Source: Nematostella vectensis
Lineage: Eukaryota; Cnidaria; Anthozoa; Actiniaria; Edwardsiidae
Direction of reading: 5' to 3'
Assembly: GCF_932526225.1 (NCBI RefSeq)
Contig: NC_064047.1
Coordinates: 14,080,121-14,142,120 of the forward strand
DNA: 62,000 bases
The notes under the pieces are model-generated. The model saw nothing but the letters and a program-made list of their open reading frames with translations, ran no database searches and was not told where the DNA came from. The position numbers and the translations under genes were made by a program. The first letter of the stretch is position 1. Each line of letters starts with the position of its first letter. Shown one piece after another: positions 45,018 to 52,768 of the stretch.

Positions 45018-45944
45018 ATGAAGGAACAAGCGGTTGAACGTACGGCTGAAGATCGGTCACCACCACCATACAATATCCCCGACGGACCGGTGCCCAGGGT
45101 TGACATCCCCACCCTCATGCCGGAATTTGCACTGTTTGACCGAGCCCTCACCGAATACGAGACTAGTAGAGCCTCCTCGGGAGACGAGGATAGTAGTAAC
45201 ACCCCTTGCAATCATGACGACCTAGTCACAGAAGACGGGGTCACTAGTTGCTTAGAGTGCGGGGAACAGATGCAGCGCGTGATCGCGCACGAAAGGGAAT
45301 GGGGTTTTTACGGACATTCCGACGGCAAACGGTCTTCGAATCCAAGTCGGGTCCAGGTACGTAGGTCTGAGGACAGAAATATTGACAAGGATGTGGAAAA
45401 CATGGGTTTTAGCGGGGTAATTGTAGCCAAAGCTAACGAGATATACACTCAGGTGACGAAAGGCCAGATTTTTCGCGGCGACCCACGGAAGGCGATCGTC
45501 TTTGCGTGTATCTACTACGCCTACAAGATGTCTGGTAAGTGTCAGACACCGAAAACCTTGATGGAAACTTTTGGATTGAGCAGGAAGAGTTGCCTTAAGG
45601 GTCTAAAAATCTTCAGTATTAACATGCCTAAAGATTACTTACTACACAGAACGTCTCCCACCGTCGTGGACCACATTCGCGATGTGATGGATAGATTCTC
45701 GGCGTCCCCCGCACAGAAGGGAGAGGTGGTCCAGCTCTACTACAGATCTAAGAACCGCTCGTCTGAGTTGAATCGCGCTCGCCCACAATCCTTTGCGGTC
45801 GCTTTAACCTATTACTGGGTACGGCTAAAGGGGGTCGATATTACACTTAAAAAATTCTCCGAAAGAACGGGCGTCTCCGAGTTAACCATCAGTAGGAAAG
45901 CGAGAGAAGTGGCCACAGTCCTAGGTACGCCTGGTGTGGTATGA
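45018..45944 (+). CDS. TFIIB-like transcription initiation factor
   Basis: 308 residues. An N-terminal extension holds PPPY (15-18) and DGPVPRVDIPTLMP (22-35). A zinc ribbon follows (C64, H66, C78, C81). The B-reader/linker is very TFIIB-like (REWGFY ... SNPSRVQ, 93-113). Then come two cyclin folds (about 130-205, IFRGDPRKAIVFACIYYAYK, and 215-300, RPQSFAVALTYYW...). TFIIB bridges promoter DNA/TBP and RNA polymerase II in the nucleus. ASFV and other large DNA viruses encode such factors, but it is not part of the standard Polinton gene set as I know it. The ATG follows an extended-class promoter. A 6-codon upstream frame (ATG at 45001) ends on the start codon. Likely role: directing polymerase to the element's own promoters (inference). 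Confidence 0.85.
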   Translation: MKEQAVERTAEDRSPPPYNIPDGPVPRVDIPTLMPEFALFDRALTEYETSRASSGDEDSSNTPCNHDDLVTEDGVTSCLECGEQMQRVIAHEREWGFYGHSDGKRSSNPSRVQVRRSEDRNIDKDVENMGFSGVIVAKANEIYTQVTKGQIFRGDPRKAIVFACIYYAYKMSGKCQTPKTLMETFGLSRKSCLKGLKIFSINMPKDYLLHRTSPTVVDHIRDVMDRFSASPAQKGEVVQLYYRSKNRSSELNRARPQSFAVALTYYWVRLKGVDITLKKFSERTGVSELTISRKAREVATVLGTPGVV

Positions 45945-46039
45945 TGTTTCCTGATTTCCAGAGAAATCAGGATTTCCAGAAAACTGTCAGTTCGGAGTAG
46001 ATGTGAATTAACACGTCTAAAAAAATTCGAAAAAAGTGG

Positions 46040-46047
46040 TTTAAAGA
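46040..46047 (+). promoter_or_regulatory. Polinton promoter, extended class (ankyrin gene)
   Basis: TTTAAAGA within GAAAAAAGTGGTTTAAAGAC, 18 nt before the ATG at 46066. It is preceded by TCTAAAAAAATTC, as at the TFIIB gene. Confidence 0.7.
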
Positions 46048-46065
46048 CGTGGATGTAATAACAAA

Positions 46066-46890
46066 ATGGATATGCAAAGTGCTGGAAGTCTTACAAATCT
46101 CACCGTGGAGGATCAAGCCGCCACCTTAGCGAGGTGGGGAGCCGCAGACTTTGACGCCGTTATGGAGCGCGCGGCGTGGGAGGGGTGCGTCGAGACCGTG
46201 AGGTTGTGTAAGAGTTGGGGTGCGACGGATTTCGAAAAGCCGATGGTCAGGGCCGCAATGAACGGCCACACCGAGATCGTTAAGATGTGTTGTGAGTCGG
46301 GCGCCTGTGACTTCGTGTATCCAGCGTCCATGGCCGCGAAAGGCGGGCACGTAGAGGTTTTGAAGGTGATGGGCGAGTATTGTGCCGACGGAGGAGAGGC
46401 CATGACCGAGGCCATGGGTGCTGCGGCGGCGGAAGGTCAGGTGGGGGTTGTTGAGTTGTTGATAGATCTAGGTGCCGATGTCGATGTCGGTTGGGCCACC
46501 GCCGAGGCGGCGTACAATGGGCACGTTGAGGTTCTAAAGCTGCTGAGAGAAAACTTCAGCGAGTTTGACCCGGACTATGCTATAACACCGGCCACCGAAT
46601 CTGGCAACCTCGAGATTGTGAGGTTGTGCTTGGAGTGGGGCGCGACCGATCTCATTGTACATATGAACTACGCGCGGTTTTTGGGTCTACACGAAATTGT
46701 CGCGGTGCTACGTGCGGCGTGGAGGTGGGGTCTCGTGCATGAGGAGCTCCCGGAGAAGCTACACAAGGTGAGATTCCGTAGAAAGCTGGAGGACGAACTA
46801 ATGCCAGTAGCTTGGCATCCTGACAGGTTTTGGGATTGGTGCATGGATGAGCAAGAGAAGGAAATGTTGGGAGAATGCTTCGCCAGGTAG
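46066..46890 (+). CDS. Ankyrin-repeat protein, giant-virus style
   Basis: 274 residues. About six to seven degenerate ankyrin repeats span roughly residues 20-215 (ETVRLCKSWGATDFEKPMVR, GHTEIVKMCCESGA, GHVEVLKLL, GNLEIVRLCLEWGATD). The 'LCKxWGATD' consensus is typical of ankyrin proteins in large DNA viruses. The C-terminus carries WHPDRFWDWCMDEQEKEML, a motif I associate with the same viral families, possibly a host-interaction tail. It is cytoplasmic or nuclear with no membrane segment. Its extended-class promoter groups it with TFIIB and PolB, suggesting an early host-modulating role (inference). Confidence 0.75.
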   Translation: MDMQSAGSLTNLTVEDQAATLARWGAADFDAVMERAAWEGCVETVRLCKSWGATDFEKPMVRAAMNGHTEIVKMCCESGACDFVYPASMAAKGGHVEVLKVMGEYCADGGEAMTEAMGAAAAEGQVGVVELLIDLGADVDVGWATAEAAYNGHVEVLKLLRENFSEFDPDYAITPATESGNLEIVRLCLEWGATDLIVHMNYARFLGLHEIVAVLRAAWRWGLVHEELPEKLHKVRFRRKLEDELMPVAWHPDRFWDWCMDEQEKEMLGECFAR

Positions 46891-46938
46891 ACGTCGGCCG
46901 GCTAGAAGGCGGGTATCGCGTGTTGGATTGAAAAGTGA

Positions 46939-46946
46939 TTTAAGGA
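46939..46946 (+). promoter_or_regulatory. Polinton promoter, extended class (zinc-repeat gene)
   Basis: TTTAAGGA within GAAAAGTGATTTAAGGACATG. The ATG at 46966 is 19 nt downstream; the ATG at 46948 is only 1 nt downstream. The constant spacing at other genes therefore favours 46966. Confidence 0.65.
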
Positions 46947-46965
46947 CATGACCGGTTTGATAGAA

Positions 46966-47295
46966 ATGGAGAACCAAACGGTGAAAGACTCGAAAGTATC
47001 CCCCGTAAAGCGAACAACGGATTATAAGTGTCTTCATGGCAGAGTGAAATATTATTGCAAAGATTGTCACGGATCGCAAATCTGCCCTCACAACCGGAGA
47101 AAAACGCGGTGCAGAGAATGTAACGGCGGTAGCATTTGTGAGCACAGACGAGCAAGATATGTCTGTAAAGACTGCAAGGGGAAAGGGATGTGTGAACACA
47201 GCAAACAGAGACCCTTTTGTAAGTTATGCGGAGGGTCTCAAATATGCGAACACGATAGACAAAAGCACCATTGCAGAACGTGTAACGGAAATTAA
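46966..47295 (+). CDS. Cys/His zinc-repeat protein
   Basis: 109 residues from the favoured start (an in-frame ATG at 46948 would add six). It has four to five tandem units of pattern C-x-H-x6-C-x2-C-x(4-5) (CLHGRVKYYCKDCHGS, CPHNRRKTRCRECNGG, CEHRRARYVCKDCKGK, CEHSKQRPFCKLCGGS, CEHDRQKHHCRTCNGN), clearly metal-binding. Such repeats occur in large DNA viruses and protists (family knowledge); function unknown. The leader and first residues (GLIEMEN..VKD.K) match those of PolB closely, so this gene captured, or shares by duplication, the PolB promoter and start. Confidence 0.75.
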   Translation: MENQTVKDSKVSPVKRTTDYKCLHGRVKYYCKDCHGSQICPHNRRKTRCRECNGGSICEHRRARYVCKDCKGKGMCEHSKQRPFCKLCGGSQICEHDRQKHHCRTCNGN

Positions 47296-47492
47296 CATTG
47301 ACCCACTCAGTTTTGTAACGCGTCTCACGTTACAAAACACATACATTCCTAATCACCCTAACAACTAGCGATTCTGAAAATAGGTTTTGTATTTACATTG
47401 AGAGTTCGCGGTCGCCAGGGTGGTCTGGTATGCACGTGAACAGGTATTGTCTTCTTGCGGTACGTCACATCCGTCCACATGCACCCCGCATG
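47296..47492. other. Convergent intergenic gap
   Basis: Non-coding gap between the rightward regulatory genes and the leftward structural genes. Transcripts from both sides would end here. No hairpin terminator recognised. Confidence 0.5.
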
Positions 47493-49007
47493 TTACCGGA
47501 ATAGATACCAAGCTAAACCAGCCGTAAAGGCTGTGATCGTGACAAGGTTATTTTCGTGCTGCGTGTTCGTGGGTTTAATCACGTCCGGCTTTGGGTTAGT
47601 TTTCGCCTCCGGTTCCGGTTTGTGAGCCGTGACTGACTCGGTATGAGGTAACACAATCTTTGAATGACCCATATTATGTTTAGGGATCGTTTTTATCTCG
47701 TTATTTATCGGATTCAGCCCCAGTTTCATATCAGTGGTGGCTTTTTGTAACTTGTTATTATAGCCAGCGATCGAAGTGTTGTTATTTATCACAAGATACG
47801 ATGGACTTAACCAACAGCCGAGGGCGAAAGCTAGGTCTAGTTTTTGTCTCGCCTGTTGTAAAGCAAACTGATACCGTTGTATACTTTTCGATATACTGTT
47901 TTCCACCACCGCGCTTTCGAAGAGTTTCGTGAAGACCTGTTTCGTTTCCTGAGCTGAACCGCTATCGCCGACGATTGACGACCGGGTCTGAACTTGCGCG
48001 CCTAGAATACAGTAGACAAAGGCTTCGATGCTCTGGTTTATCCTAGACAACCCAGCTTTGGTTAACCCCATTGATTTTTCCGGAAAGAACCACTCATACT
48101 GAAACCCAGTTCTAAGGTCTTTCAGGTACTCGATCTCAAAGTGATTCATGTGTTCGTGGTCGCTTTTGGCAGCGTCCCATTCGTCGTGTAATTGATCAAT
48201 GGTGCCATAAGGCTTATACTTGTCGTTAGAAGATGACAAGCCGTGATAATCATAATTATAAACGTTCCCTAACCCGTGATTTATCGGTCTGAGGAACCGG
48301 AAATCGTCACCAGTTCGGAATTCTGTTCTTAGTTTTTGGTAAGCCGCTTCGCTGTAAAAGTTTTTATTCCAACTAAAGAGCCTATCTTTTGGAAGAGGGC
48401 ATTGTAGCTCGTTTAATATTCGTCTGATAGTGAAAATGATGTGAAATCTGTAGAATGACCCCACTTGAGAGTCGTCAATCATGTCACGCGTCACACCACA
48501 TCCAGCAGTCGCGCAAAACATAGCAAAATTTAAGGCTTGACTCCAATAACTGAGGTTTGGGGCGTCGAGCCACCTACTAGCCTCCTTTGCTGTTCTGAAT
48601 ACTAGCAAGCTGTCGGTGAATATGTCCCTAAAAACAAAGTGTGTCTTCACCTTTGGTGTTATAAAAACATTAAAAGAGACGTAATTATTTCTCGTAAGGT
48701 TTTCGTCCCACGGCAATATCTTGTACTCTGCACGCGCGTCTAGTCTGTATTGTTTTGGGAACCCAAACAGTTGCTGGATCGTTTCCTTGTATGCTTGTGT
48801 GTCGTCGGCGACTAGAAAATCCTGGATATTCTCGGGTTTCCAGCTATTACCAGGGAAGTGATATAACGTTTTGACTAGATTCCCATTCTTGTCGAATGGA
48901 TCGTATTCGTCCCCATTGAAAACGAATTGCACATTGCCGTGCCCGTCGGCAGAGAACCTGAAGCGTGAGTAGTAGGGGTACCTTTTCACAAATTCTGTAA
49001 ACTTCAT
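47493..49007 (-). CDS. Polinton virion-associated protein candidate, C-terminal TM
   Basis: 504 residues from ATG 49007 (MKFTEFVKRYPYY). The ATG at 49019 is also in frame, but only the 49007 start has the usual 20-nt spacing from the promoter octamer (49028-49035). The middle (LSYWSQALNFAMFCATAGCG; GLTKAGLSRINQSIEAFVYC; QVQTRSSIVGDSGSA) is of a type I associate with cnidarian Polintons but cannot name. A C-terminal hydrophobic helix (VTITAFTAGLAWYLF) anchors it to membrane. It clusters with capsid genes and has a core-class promoter, so a virion role is likely (inference). Confidence 0.6.
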   Translation of the reverse strand: MKFTEFVKRYPYYSRFRFSADGHGNVQFVFNGDEYDPFDKNGNLVKTLYHFPGNSWKPENIQDFLVADDTQAYKETIQQLFGFPKQYRLDARAEYKILPWDENLTRNNYVSFNVFITPKVKTHFVFRDIFTDSLLVFRTAKEASRWLDAPNLSYWSQALNFAMFCATAGCGVTRDMIDDSQVGSFYRFHIIFTIRRILNELQCPLPKDRLFSWNKNFYSEAAYQKLRTEFRTGDDFRFLRPINHGLGNVYNYDYHGLSSSNDKYKPYGTIDQLHDEWDAAKSDHEHMNHFEIEYLKDLRTGFQYEWFFPEKSMGLTKAGLSRINQSIEAFVYCILGAQVQTRSSIVGDSGSAQETKQVFTKLFESAVVENSISKSIQRYQFALQQARQKLDLAFALGCWLSPSYLVINNNTSIAGYNNKLQKATTDMKLGLNPINNEIKTIPKHNMGHSKIVLPHTESVTAHKPEPEAKTNPKPDVIKPTNTQHENNLVTITAFTAGLAWYLFR

Positions 49008-49027
49008 CTTATATGACATATAAGATG

Positions 49028-49035
49028 TTTTTAAA
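49028..49035 (-). promoter_or_regulatory. Polinton promoter octamer
   Basis: Minus strand TTTAAAAA in GATTTAAAAACATC, 20 nt before the ATG at 49007. Confidence 0.6.
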
Positions 49036-49097
49036 TCAGTCCTTTACGCATCTCAATTCATAGATCCATCCGACGGGAGTTCTCTCGTACAGAAATT

Positions 49098-49703
49098 TCA
49101 CCGAGCGGGTCGACTCGCCAGGTCTTTCAAAATCTCTTCTCTTACTGTTTCCCTCAGCTTGGTAATGTTTACGTTTTTTTCGTCCTCTCTTACCGACTTT
49201 TGACGGATCTGGAGCTTTAGAGCCTCAAACTTGTCCACCTCGTTCAAGATTAAAGAGAACTCTTCGTCTGATATTTTGTTGTCTTTTAAAGCTTTAGAGA
49301 CCAGGTCGCGTATGCTATTTACTTTTGCCTTTGCCATCGCCGCTGTTTGGTCGTGCTTGGAGACTTTTTGCGACAGCCGTTTAGAAACCGCCGCACAGCC
49401 TACAGACGTAAGACCGAAAACACCGGCCAAAGCACCCAACGGAACTCCGACGACGATACCAAAACCTGACAGAGAAGTCCCCAAACCACTAGACCCAAGA
49501 ATGACGGATAAGAGTCCTAAGACCACACTTAACTTTGAAAACACGCTCTGCCCTCGTTTATACTTTTTCCTCACGTTCTCGTAATGTTTAACTTCTTGCT
49601 CCAAACTTCCCAAAACATCGTGGGTCTTTTGGAGTCTGAAGTTATCACCCGAGGGGCTGACCCCTCGGGGTACGTTCGGGTAGATTGAGTTGTACTCTTC
49701 CAT
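49098..49703 (-). CDS. Polinton hydrophobic/coiled protein
   Basis: 201 residues. A charged N-terminal helix (25-55) is followed by a Gly-rich hydrophobic stretch of about 50 residues (57-106, SVVLGLLSVILGSSGLGTSL ... GVFGLTSVG). The C-terminal half is charged and helical (KAKVNSIRDLVSKALKDNK; DEEFSLILNEVDKFE). A similar arrangement occurs in other cnidarian Polintons as I recall them. A membrane-active or minor virion role is possible, not demonstrated. CTTAAAGA (49728-49735, minus) lies 24 nt before the ATG. Residues 11-20 are encoded by a copy of the dispersed palindromic repeat. Confidence 0.6.
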   Translation of the reverse strand: MEEYNSIYPNVPRGVSPSGDNFRLQKTHDVLGSLEQEVKHYENVRKKYKRGQSVFSKLSVVLGLLSVILGSSGLGTSLSGFGIVVGVPLGALAGVFGLTSVGCAAVSKRLSQKVSKHDQTAAMAKAKVNSIRDLVSKALKDNKISDEEFSLILNEVDKFEALKLQIRQKSVREDEKNVNITKLRETVREEILKDLASRPAR

Positions 49704-49730
49704 AGCTTTATTATGGGGAGAATTTATTCT

Positions 49731-50354
49731 TTAAGTGATTTCTAAAATTAGACGTATCGGGTAGAGACCGCGCTCTATTGTGTTTCCGTCACCACCCTTT
49801 ATACTAAGACGGAGACTACTCACGTAACCGACTGATGTGGTGCTAACCCGTACCGGATCGCTTGGATTGAGGTATATCTTTCCTTCATCAAGCTCTACAC
49901 TTGCTAGGATTTGTGAGGGCGCCCCTTGTTGGAGGGAGTCAGACGCGTTCACAAGATCGCAGTGGATAAAAATAGCCTCGTGACCTATCATCTTTATCTC
50001 GTGGCGAGTGTTTGCTTCCAGCTCCCTGGTCTTGAGTCCTAACAGGCAGGCGAGCGGCTCATTCAACGCGACGTTCCGGTGAACTTCGAGTGACGAGTCT
50101 CTAATAGAGACTGACTTTTCACCAAGACGCATACCCCCATCTATTTGACGTTTTAGCGTCTCGATCGTATACTGCCCCGCGGGGATCCTAAGGATAATGT
50201 TCTCACCGTCGGAGACCGTTCCCTCGCTTGAGAGACTGTTACAACGATTATGAAACGCACATCCTCGCAGCGCGATAAACCGCGGCTTTTCAATAGGTTG
50301 TTCTAAATAGACAGTAAAGTCACCAACGTTTCCTTCAATGTAGAGTAATACCAT
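49731..50354 (-). CDS. Probable minor capsid (penton) protein
   Basis: 207 residues, rich in beta strands with few charged helices: FTVYLEQPIEKPRFIALRGC, ENIILRIPAGQYTIETLK, EAIFIHCDLVNASDS, RVSTTSVGYVSSLRLSIKG, IRLILEIT. Size and pattern fit the single-jelly-roll vertex protein of Polintons, which pairs with the double-jelly-roll MCP. A structural comparison would be needed to be sure. TTTAAAAG (50374-50381, minus) is 19 nt before the ATG and overlaps the end of the upstream gene, so the promoter lies in coding sequence. Confidence 0.5.
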   Translation of the reverse strand: MVLLYIEGNVGDFTVYLEQPIEKPRFIALRGCAFHNRCNSLSSEGTVSDGENIILRIPAGQYTIETLKRQIDGGMRLGEKSVSIRDSSLEVHRNVALNEPLACLLGLKTRELEANTRHEIKMIGHEAIFIHCDLVNASDSLQQGAPSQILASVELDEGKIYLNPSDPVRVSTTSVGYVSSLRLSIKGGDGNTIERGLYPIRLILEIT

Positions 50355-50357
50355 TTG

Positions 50358-51380
50358 TTATGATTTCCGTCTCCTTTTAAATCGTTCTACGGAATACAGG
50401 ACGACAGCGACGATGAGAAGCCATGCGTTTTTAGCTAAAAAGCCAACAACTTCACCTGCCGTTCTAAATATGAAACTAGCTATAGCACCAACCATTCCTG
50501 GGAGTATTTCTCCTAATTTTTTGCCTATTGTTTTCAGACCATTTCCAACACCTTTTGCAACACTAGTCAGCCCAGCTTTCAGATTAGAGACAATAACACC
50601 GATAACAACGCCCACAGCGGTAACGACAGCAGCGACTGTAAATCCGTATTTCTTAAAAATCGCTTTGACACGATCTTTCAACGACATTCTCTCTTCAAGA
50701 TTTTCTCTCTCCAATTGATTCTCTTCCAAAGTCTCATCTATGACAGAATTTCTTTCGCTGAGCTCTTCATTTTTACGATCTATAGCTCTTAGTCTTTCTT
50801 GGTTAGTTGTTTCACTTCGTTCCTCATTATTTTTTCTCATTTGCTCGGTGTTTCTCTCTTCTTCTTCTCTGAGTGTATTACCTGTAGCGTCTAGTTCATC
50901 GAGTTGAATCTGAATTTGCTTGTACTTTCCGGATCTGATTTTGTCGTCAACACTCTTCCGCACCGTTCTATCCTCATTATACAACCTTTCTGGTCTAGTC
51001 CAACCACCTTTTCTCGCAGAATAGAAGGAAATGAATTGTTTTCCTCTCTCATCCGTTGAAATCTGAACTAGATTTTCATCAAGATCTGGATATTTCGATA
51101 ACAAAAGGTCTACCCTAAGTGTGTCCGTTGAAGGAGAACCTCCCATATTCTGTAACTCCATGTACTCGGGGACAGCCCTCCCGGGGTTTCGTGTTTTCCA
51201 TAAGTCAGTCAACCTCCTACTCACATAGCTTGCACCTCTACCAAATCTGTTTGAAATCCTTTCATTCCATGATTCTCTTCCCTCACCATCGTTTGGAATA
51301 AGAGAGTCATAATCTTCGTCTACAGTAGTATTCAAATCTTCTCTACCTTCTTCTGTTGTGGGATCAAAATCTATATCCAT
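50358..51380 (-). CDS. Polinton coiled-coil/membrane protein
   Basis: 340 residues. An acidic N-terminus leads to a central E/R/N-rich coiled coil (about 155-235). A hydrophobic C-terminal half follows with two or three membrane segments (246-266, 292-308, 314-330), ending in a basic tail (RFKRRRKS). The stretch SLKDRVKAIFKKYGFT and what follows is of a type seen repeatedly in cnidarian Polintons (recalled). It may be an inner-membrane or tape-like virion component; function unknown. CTTAAAGA (51407-51414, minus) is 26 nt before the ATG. Confidence 0.6.
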   Translation of the reverse strand: MDIDFDPTTEEGREDLNTTVDEDYDSLIPNDGEGRESWNERISNRFGRGASYVSRRLTDLWKTRNPGRAVPEYMELQNMGGSPSTDTLRVDLLLSKYPDLDENLVQISTDERGKQFISFYSARKGGWTRPERLYNEDRTVRKSVDDKIRSGKYKQIQIQLDELDATGNTLREEEERNTEQMRKNNEERSETTNQERLRAIDRKNEELSERNSVIDETLEENQLERENLEERMSLKDRVKAIFKKYGFTVAAVVTAVGVVIGVIVSNLKAGLTSVAKGVGNGLKTIGKKLGEILPGMVGAIASFIFRTAGEVVGFLAKNAWLLIVAVVLYSVERFKRRRKS

Positions 51381-51424
51381 TTCTTATTTTGTTTGAAAAT
51401 AAGAAATCTTTAAGTCGTGCCAGC

Positions 51425-51841
51425 TCATATCCACCTACTCGCTACATAGCCAAGGGCTAACATTCCACCTCCAACGTACGCCATCTCTCCCATCTTTTGG
51501 TTGCTACTTGGTCTGTAGTAATCTGAGAGCTCAGGCTCTTTCAAATCAAAATCTGGATGTGTTTGAGCGTATAGTTTGAAAGCCTCATCCGTCTCTTTAT
51601 CGTTCTCATCCGCACGAACTTTATCGTTGTATTGTTCAGTCAACCAATCCTGGTATTCCTGTCTTTTTTTCTGCCAATCACCCATTGCTTGTTGATACTT
51701 TTCAAGCGCTTTATCGTGTCTTATTTTTTCTTTATCAACATGAGTAGCGTCAGAAGACAAGTATCTCGCTAGGTAACTCCCTCCGACAAACGCCGTCGCA
51801 TTAATAAAAGCCCCACCAATCATAAATGCTATACTCGCCAT
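51425..51841 (-). CDS. Polinton two-TM protein with coiled core
   Basis: 138 residues. An N-terminal hydrophobic helix (4-24, IAFMIGGAFINATAFVGG) and a C-terminal one (117-136, MAYVGGGMLALGYVASRW) enclose a charged helical core (DKALEKYQQAMGDWQKKRQE). The 'DYYRPSS' just before the second helix recurs in related elements as I recall them. It would form a membrane-anchored hairpin. Role unknown, and it clusters with virion genes. CTTAAAGA (51862-51869, minus) is 20 nt before the ATG. Confidence 0.6.
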   Translation of the reverse strand: MASIAFMIGGAFINATAFVGGSYLARYLSSDATHVDKEKIRHDKALEKYQQAMGDWQKKRQEYQDWLTEQYNDKVRADENDKETDEAFKLYAQTHPDFDLKEPELSDYYRPSSNQKMGEMAYVGGGMLALGYVASRWI

Positions 51842-51873
51842 TTATTAATCAATCTATAAGATCTTTAAGTCGC

Positions 51874-52098
51874 CTACAGCGGTTTTGGCAAAATCTTTTG
51901 TGTTTCCAGATAATCTTTCAGATACATACTACCGGACAGGACAGCAACCCATTTAGCGTAGTTTGTAACACTTGACGAAGGGTCGCTGATGAATGACTCT
52001 TTCATAGCCTTTTTAGCAACATAACCCACGCCGGCGGCTAATCCGATGATGACTGCTGAGTCGGTGATCGTTTTCACAAGTTTGTTTTCAGTTGACAT
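51874..52098 (-). CDS. Small Polinton membrane protein
   Basis: 74 residues with a hydrophobic helix at 11-30 (TDSAVIIGLAAGVGYVAKK) and a second weaker one at about 46-62. No family name. It sits in a run of four small leftward genes, each with its own promoter octamer (here TTTAAAGA, 52126-52133 minus, 27 nt before the ATG). Confidence 0.6.
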   Translation of the reverse strand: MSTENKLVKTITDSAVIIGLAAGVGYVAKKAMKESFISDPSSSVTNYAKWVAVLSGSMYLKDYLETQKILPKPL

Positions 52099-52133
52099 GA
52101 TTTTATTTATTACAGATTCAGATAATCTTTAAA

Positions 52134-52595
52134 TCACAACATTCCTATTTTTGGCGTCGCGTTCGGGAGGCTAGCCCCTCGAGCTCCCCCTAGGTGGGAG
52201 GTGGGTCTCCCAAGAGTTTCGGCCTCGTTGACGTTAATCTTAGACGGCTCGCCCTCTTTCTTTTTGTAAAAACGCATATACATATCCAATGCGGTGAGCC
52301 CTATTCCAACTAGAGCCAGTACAGTTGTAAACGATAGCTCTGGAATCCAAGCGTCCGAGAGGCTATCCCCTCGAGCTCCCTCTTGGTGGGGTGTCTCTGC
52401 TCGTGCAGCGTCTTCTGAACTCGCCTCCGCCTCGCGTTTCATCTCCCTAGCAAGTGCTTCTCTACACCTCCTATTATATTCGGCAACTCTCTTACCAGAA
52501 GCGACTTTTATAGGATCTTTCTCCTTAGCGGCACTCTTCTTCCTGGGGGGAGGGTCCTTTGTGATTTGCTCAACCTCTTGATTTTCGTCAGACAT
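52134..52595 (-). CDS. Polinton membrane protein with repeat-derived segments
   Basis: 153 residues. A basic/acidic N-terminal half (KDPIKVASGKRVAEYNRRCR) is followed by one TM helix (about 87-105, LSFTTVLALVGIGLTALDM) and a C-terminal tail. Residues 67-80 (ETPHQEGARGDSLS) and 129-145 (GRPTSHLGGARGASLPN) are both encoded by copies of the dispersed palindromic repeat. The repeat has therefore entered this gene twice without breaking the frame. Virion membrane role possible. TTTAAAGA (52621-52628, minus) is 25 nt before the ATG. Confidence 0.6.
   Translation of the reverse strand: MSDENQEVEQITKDPPPRKKSAAKEKDPIKVASGKRVAEYNRRCREALAREMKREAEASSEDAARAETPHQEGARGDSLSDAWIPELSFTTVLALVGIGLTALDMYMRFYKKKEGEPSKINVNEAETLGRPTSHLGGARGASLPNATPKIGML
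52165..52211 (-). repeat. Dispersed palindromic repeat, copy 2 (coding)
   Basis: GGGAGACCCACCTCCCACCT then AGGGGGAGCTCGAGGGGCTA and GCCTCCC on the minus strand, inside the coding sequence of the 153-residue membrane protein. Confidence 0.7.
52356..52397 (-). repeat. Dispersed palindromic repeat, copy 3 (coding)
   Basis: GAGACACCCCACCAAGAGGG then AGCTCGAGGGGATAGCCTCT on the minus strand, the second copy in the same gene. Confidence 0.7.
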
Positions 52596-52633
52596 GATTC
52601 TTTACTCACTGAATAAAGAATCTTTAAATCACA

Positions 52634-52768
52634 TCATGCTCAAGAGCTTGCTCAGTTGTGCTCAAGAGCTTGCTCAGGTGTGCTCAAGAGCTTGCTTAGG
52701 TGTGCTCAGGTGTGCTCAAGAGTTTGCTTAGGTGTGCTCAGGTGTGCTCAAGAGTTTGCTCAGTTGTG
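52634..52768. repeat. 22-bp minisatellite at a gene end
   Basis: Tandem TGCTCAAGAGCTTGCTCAGG-TG units, each containing the palindrome CAAGAGCTTG or CAAGAGTTTG. The array overlaps the 3' end and stop of the leftward gene ending at 52738. Confidence 0.8.

Noticed and set aside
46126-46415. Minus-strand frames over the ankyrin gene
   Set aside because: They are shadows of the GC-rich ankyrin coding sequence on the plus strand.
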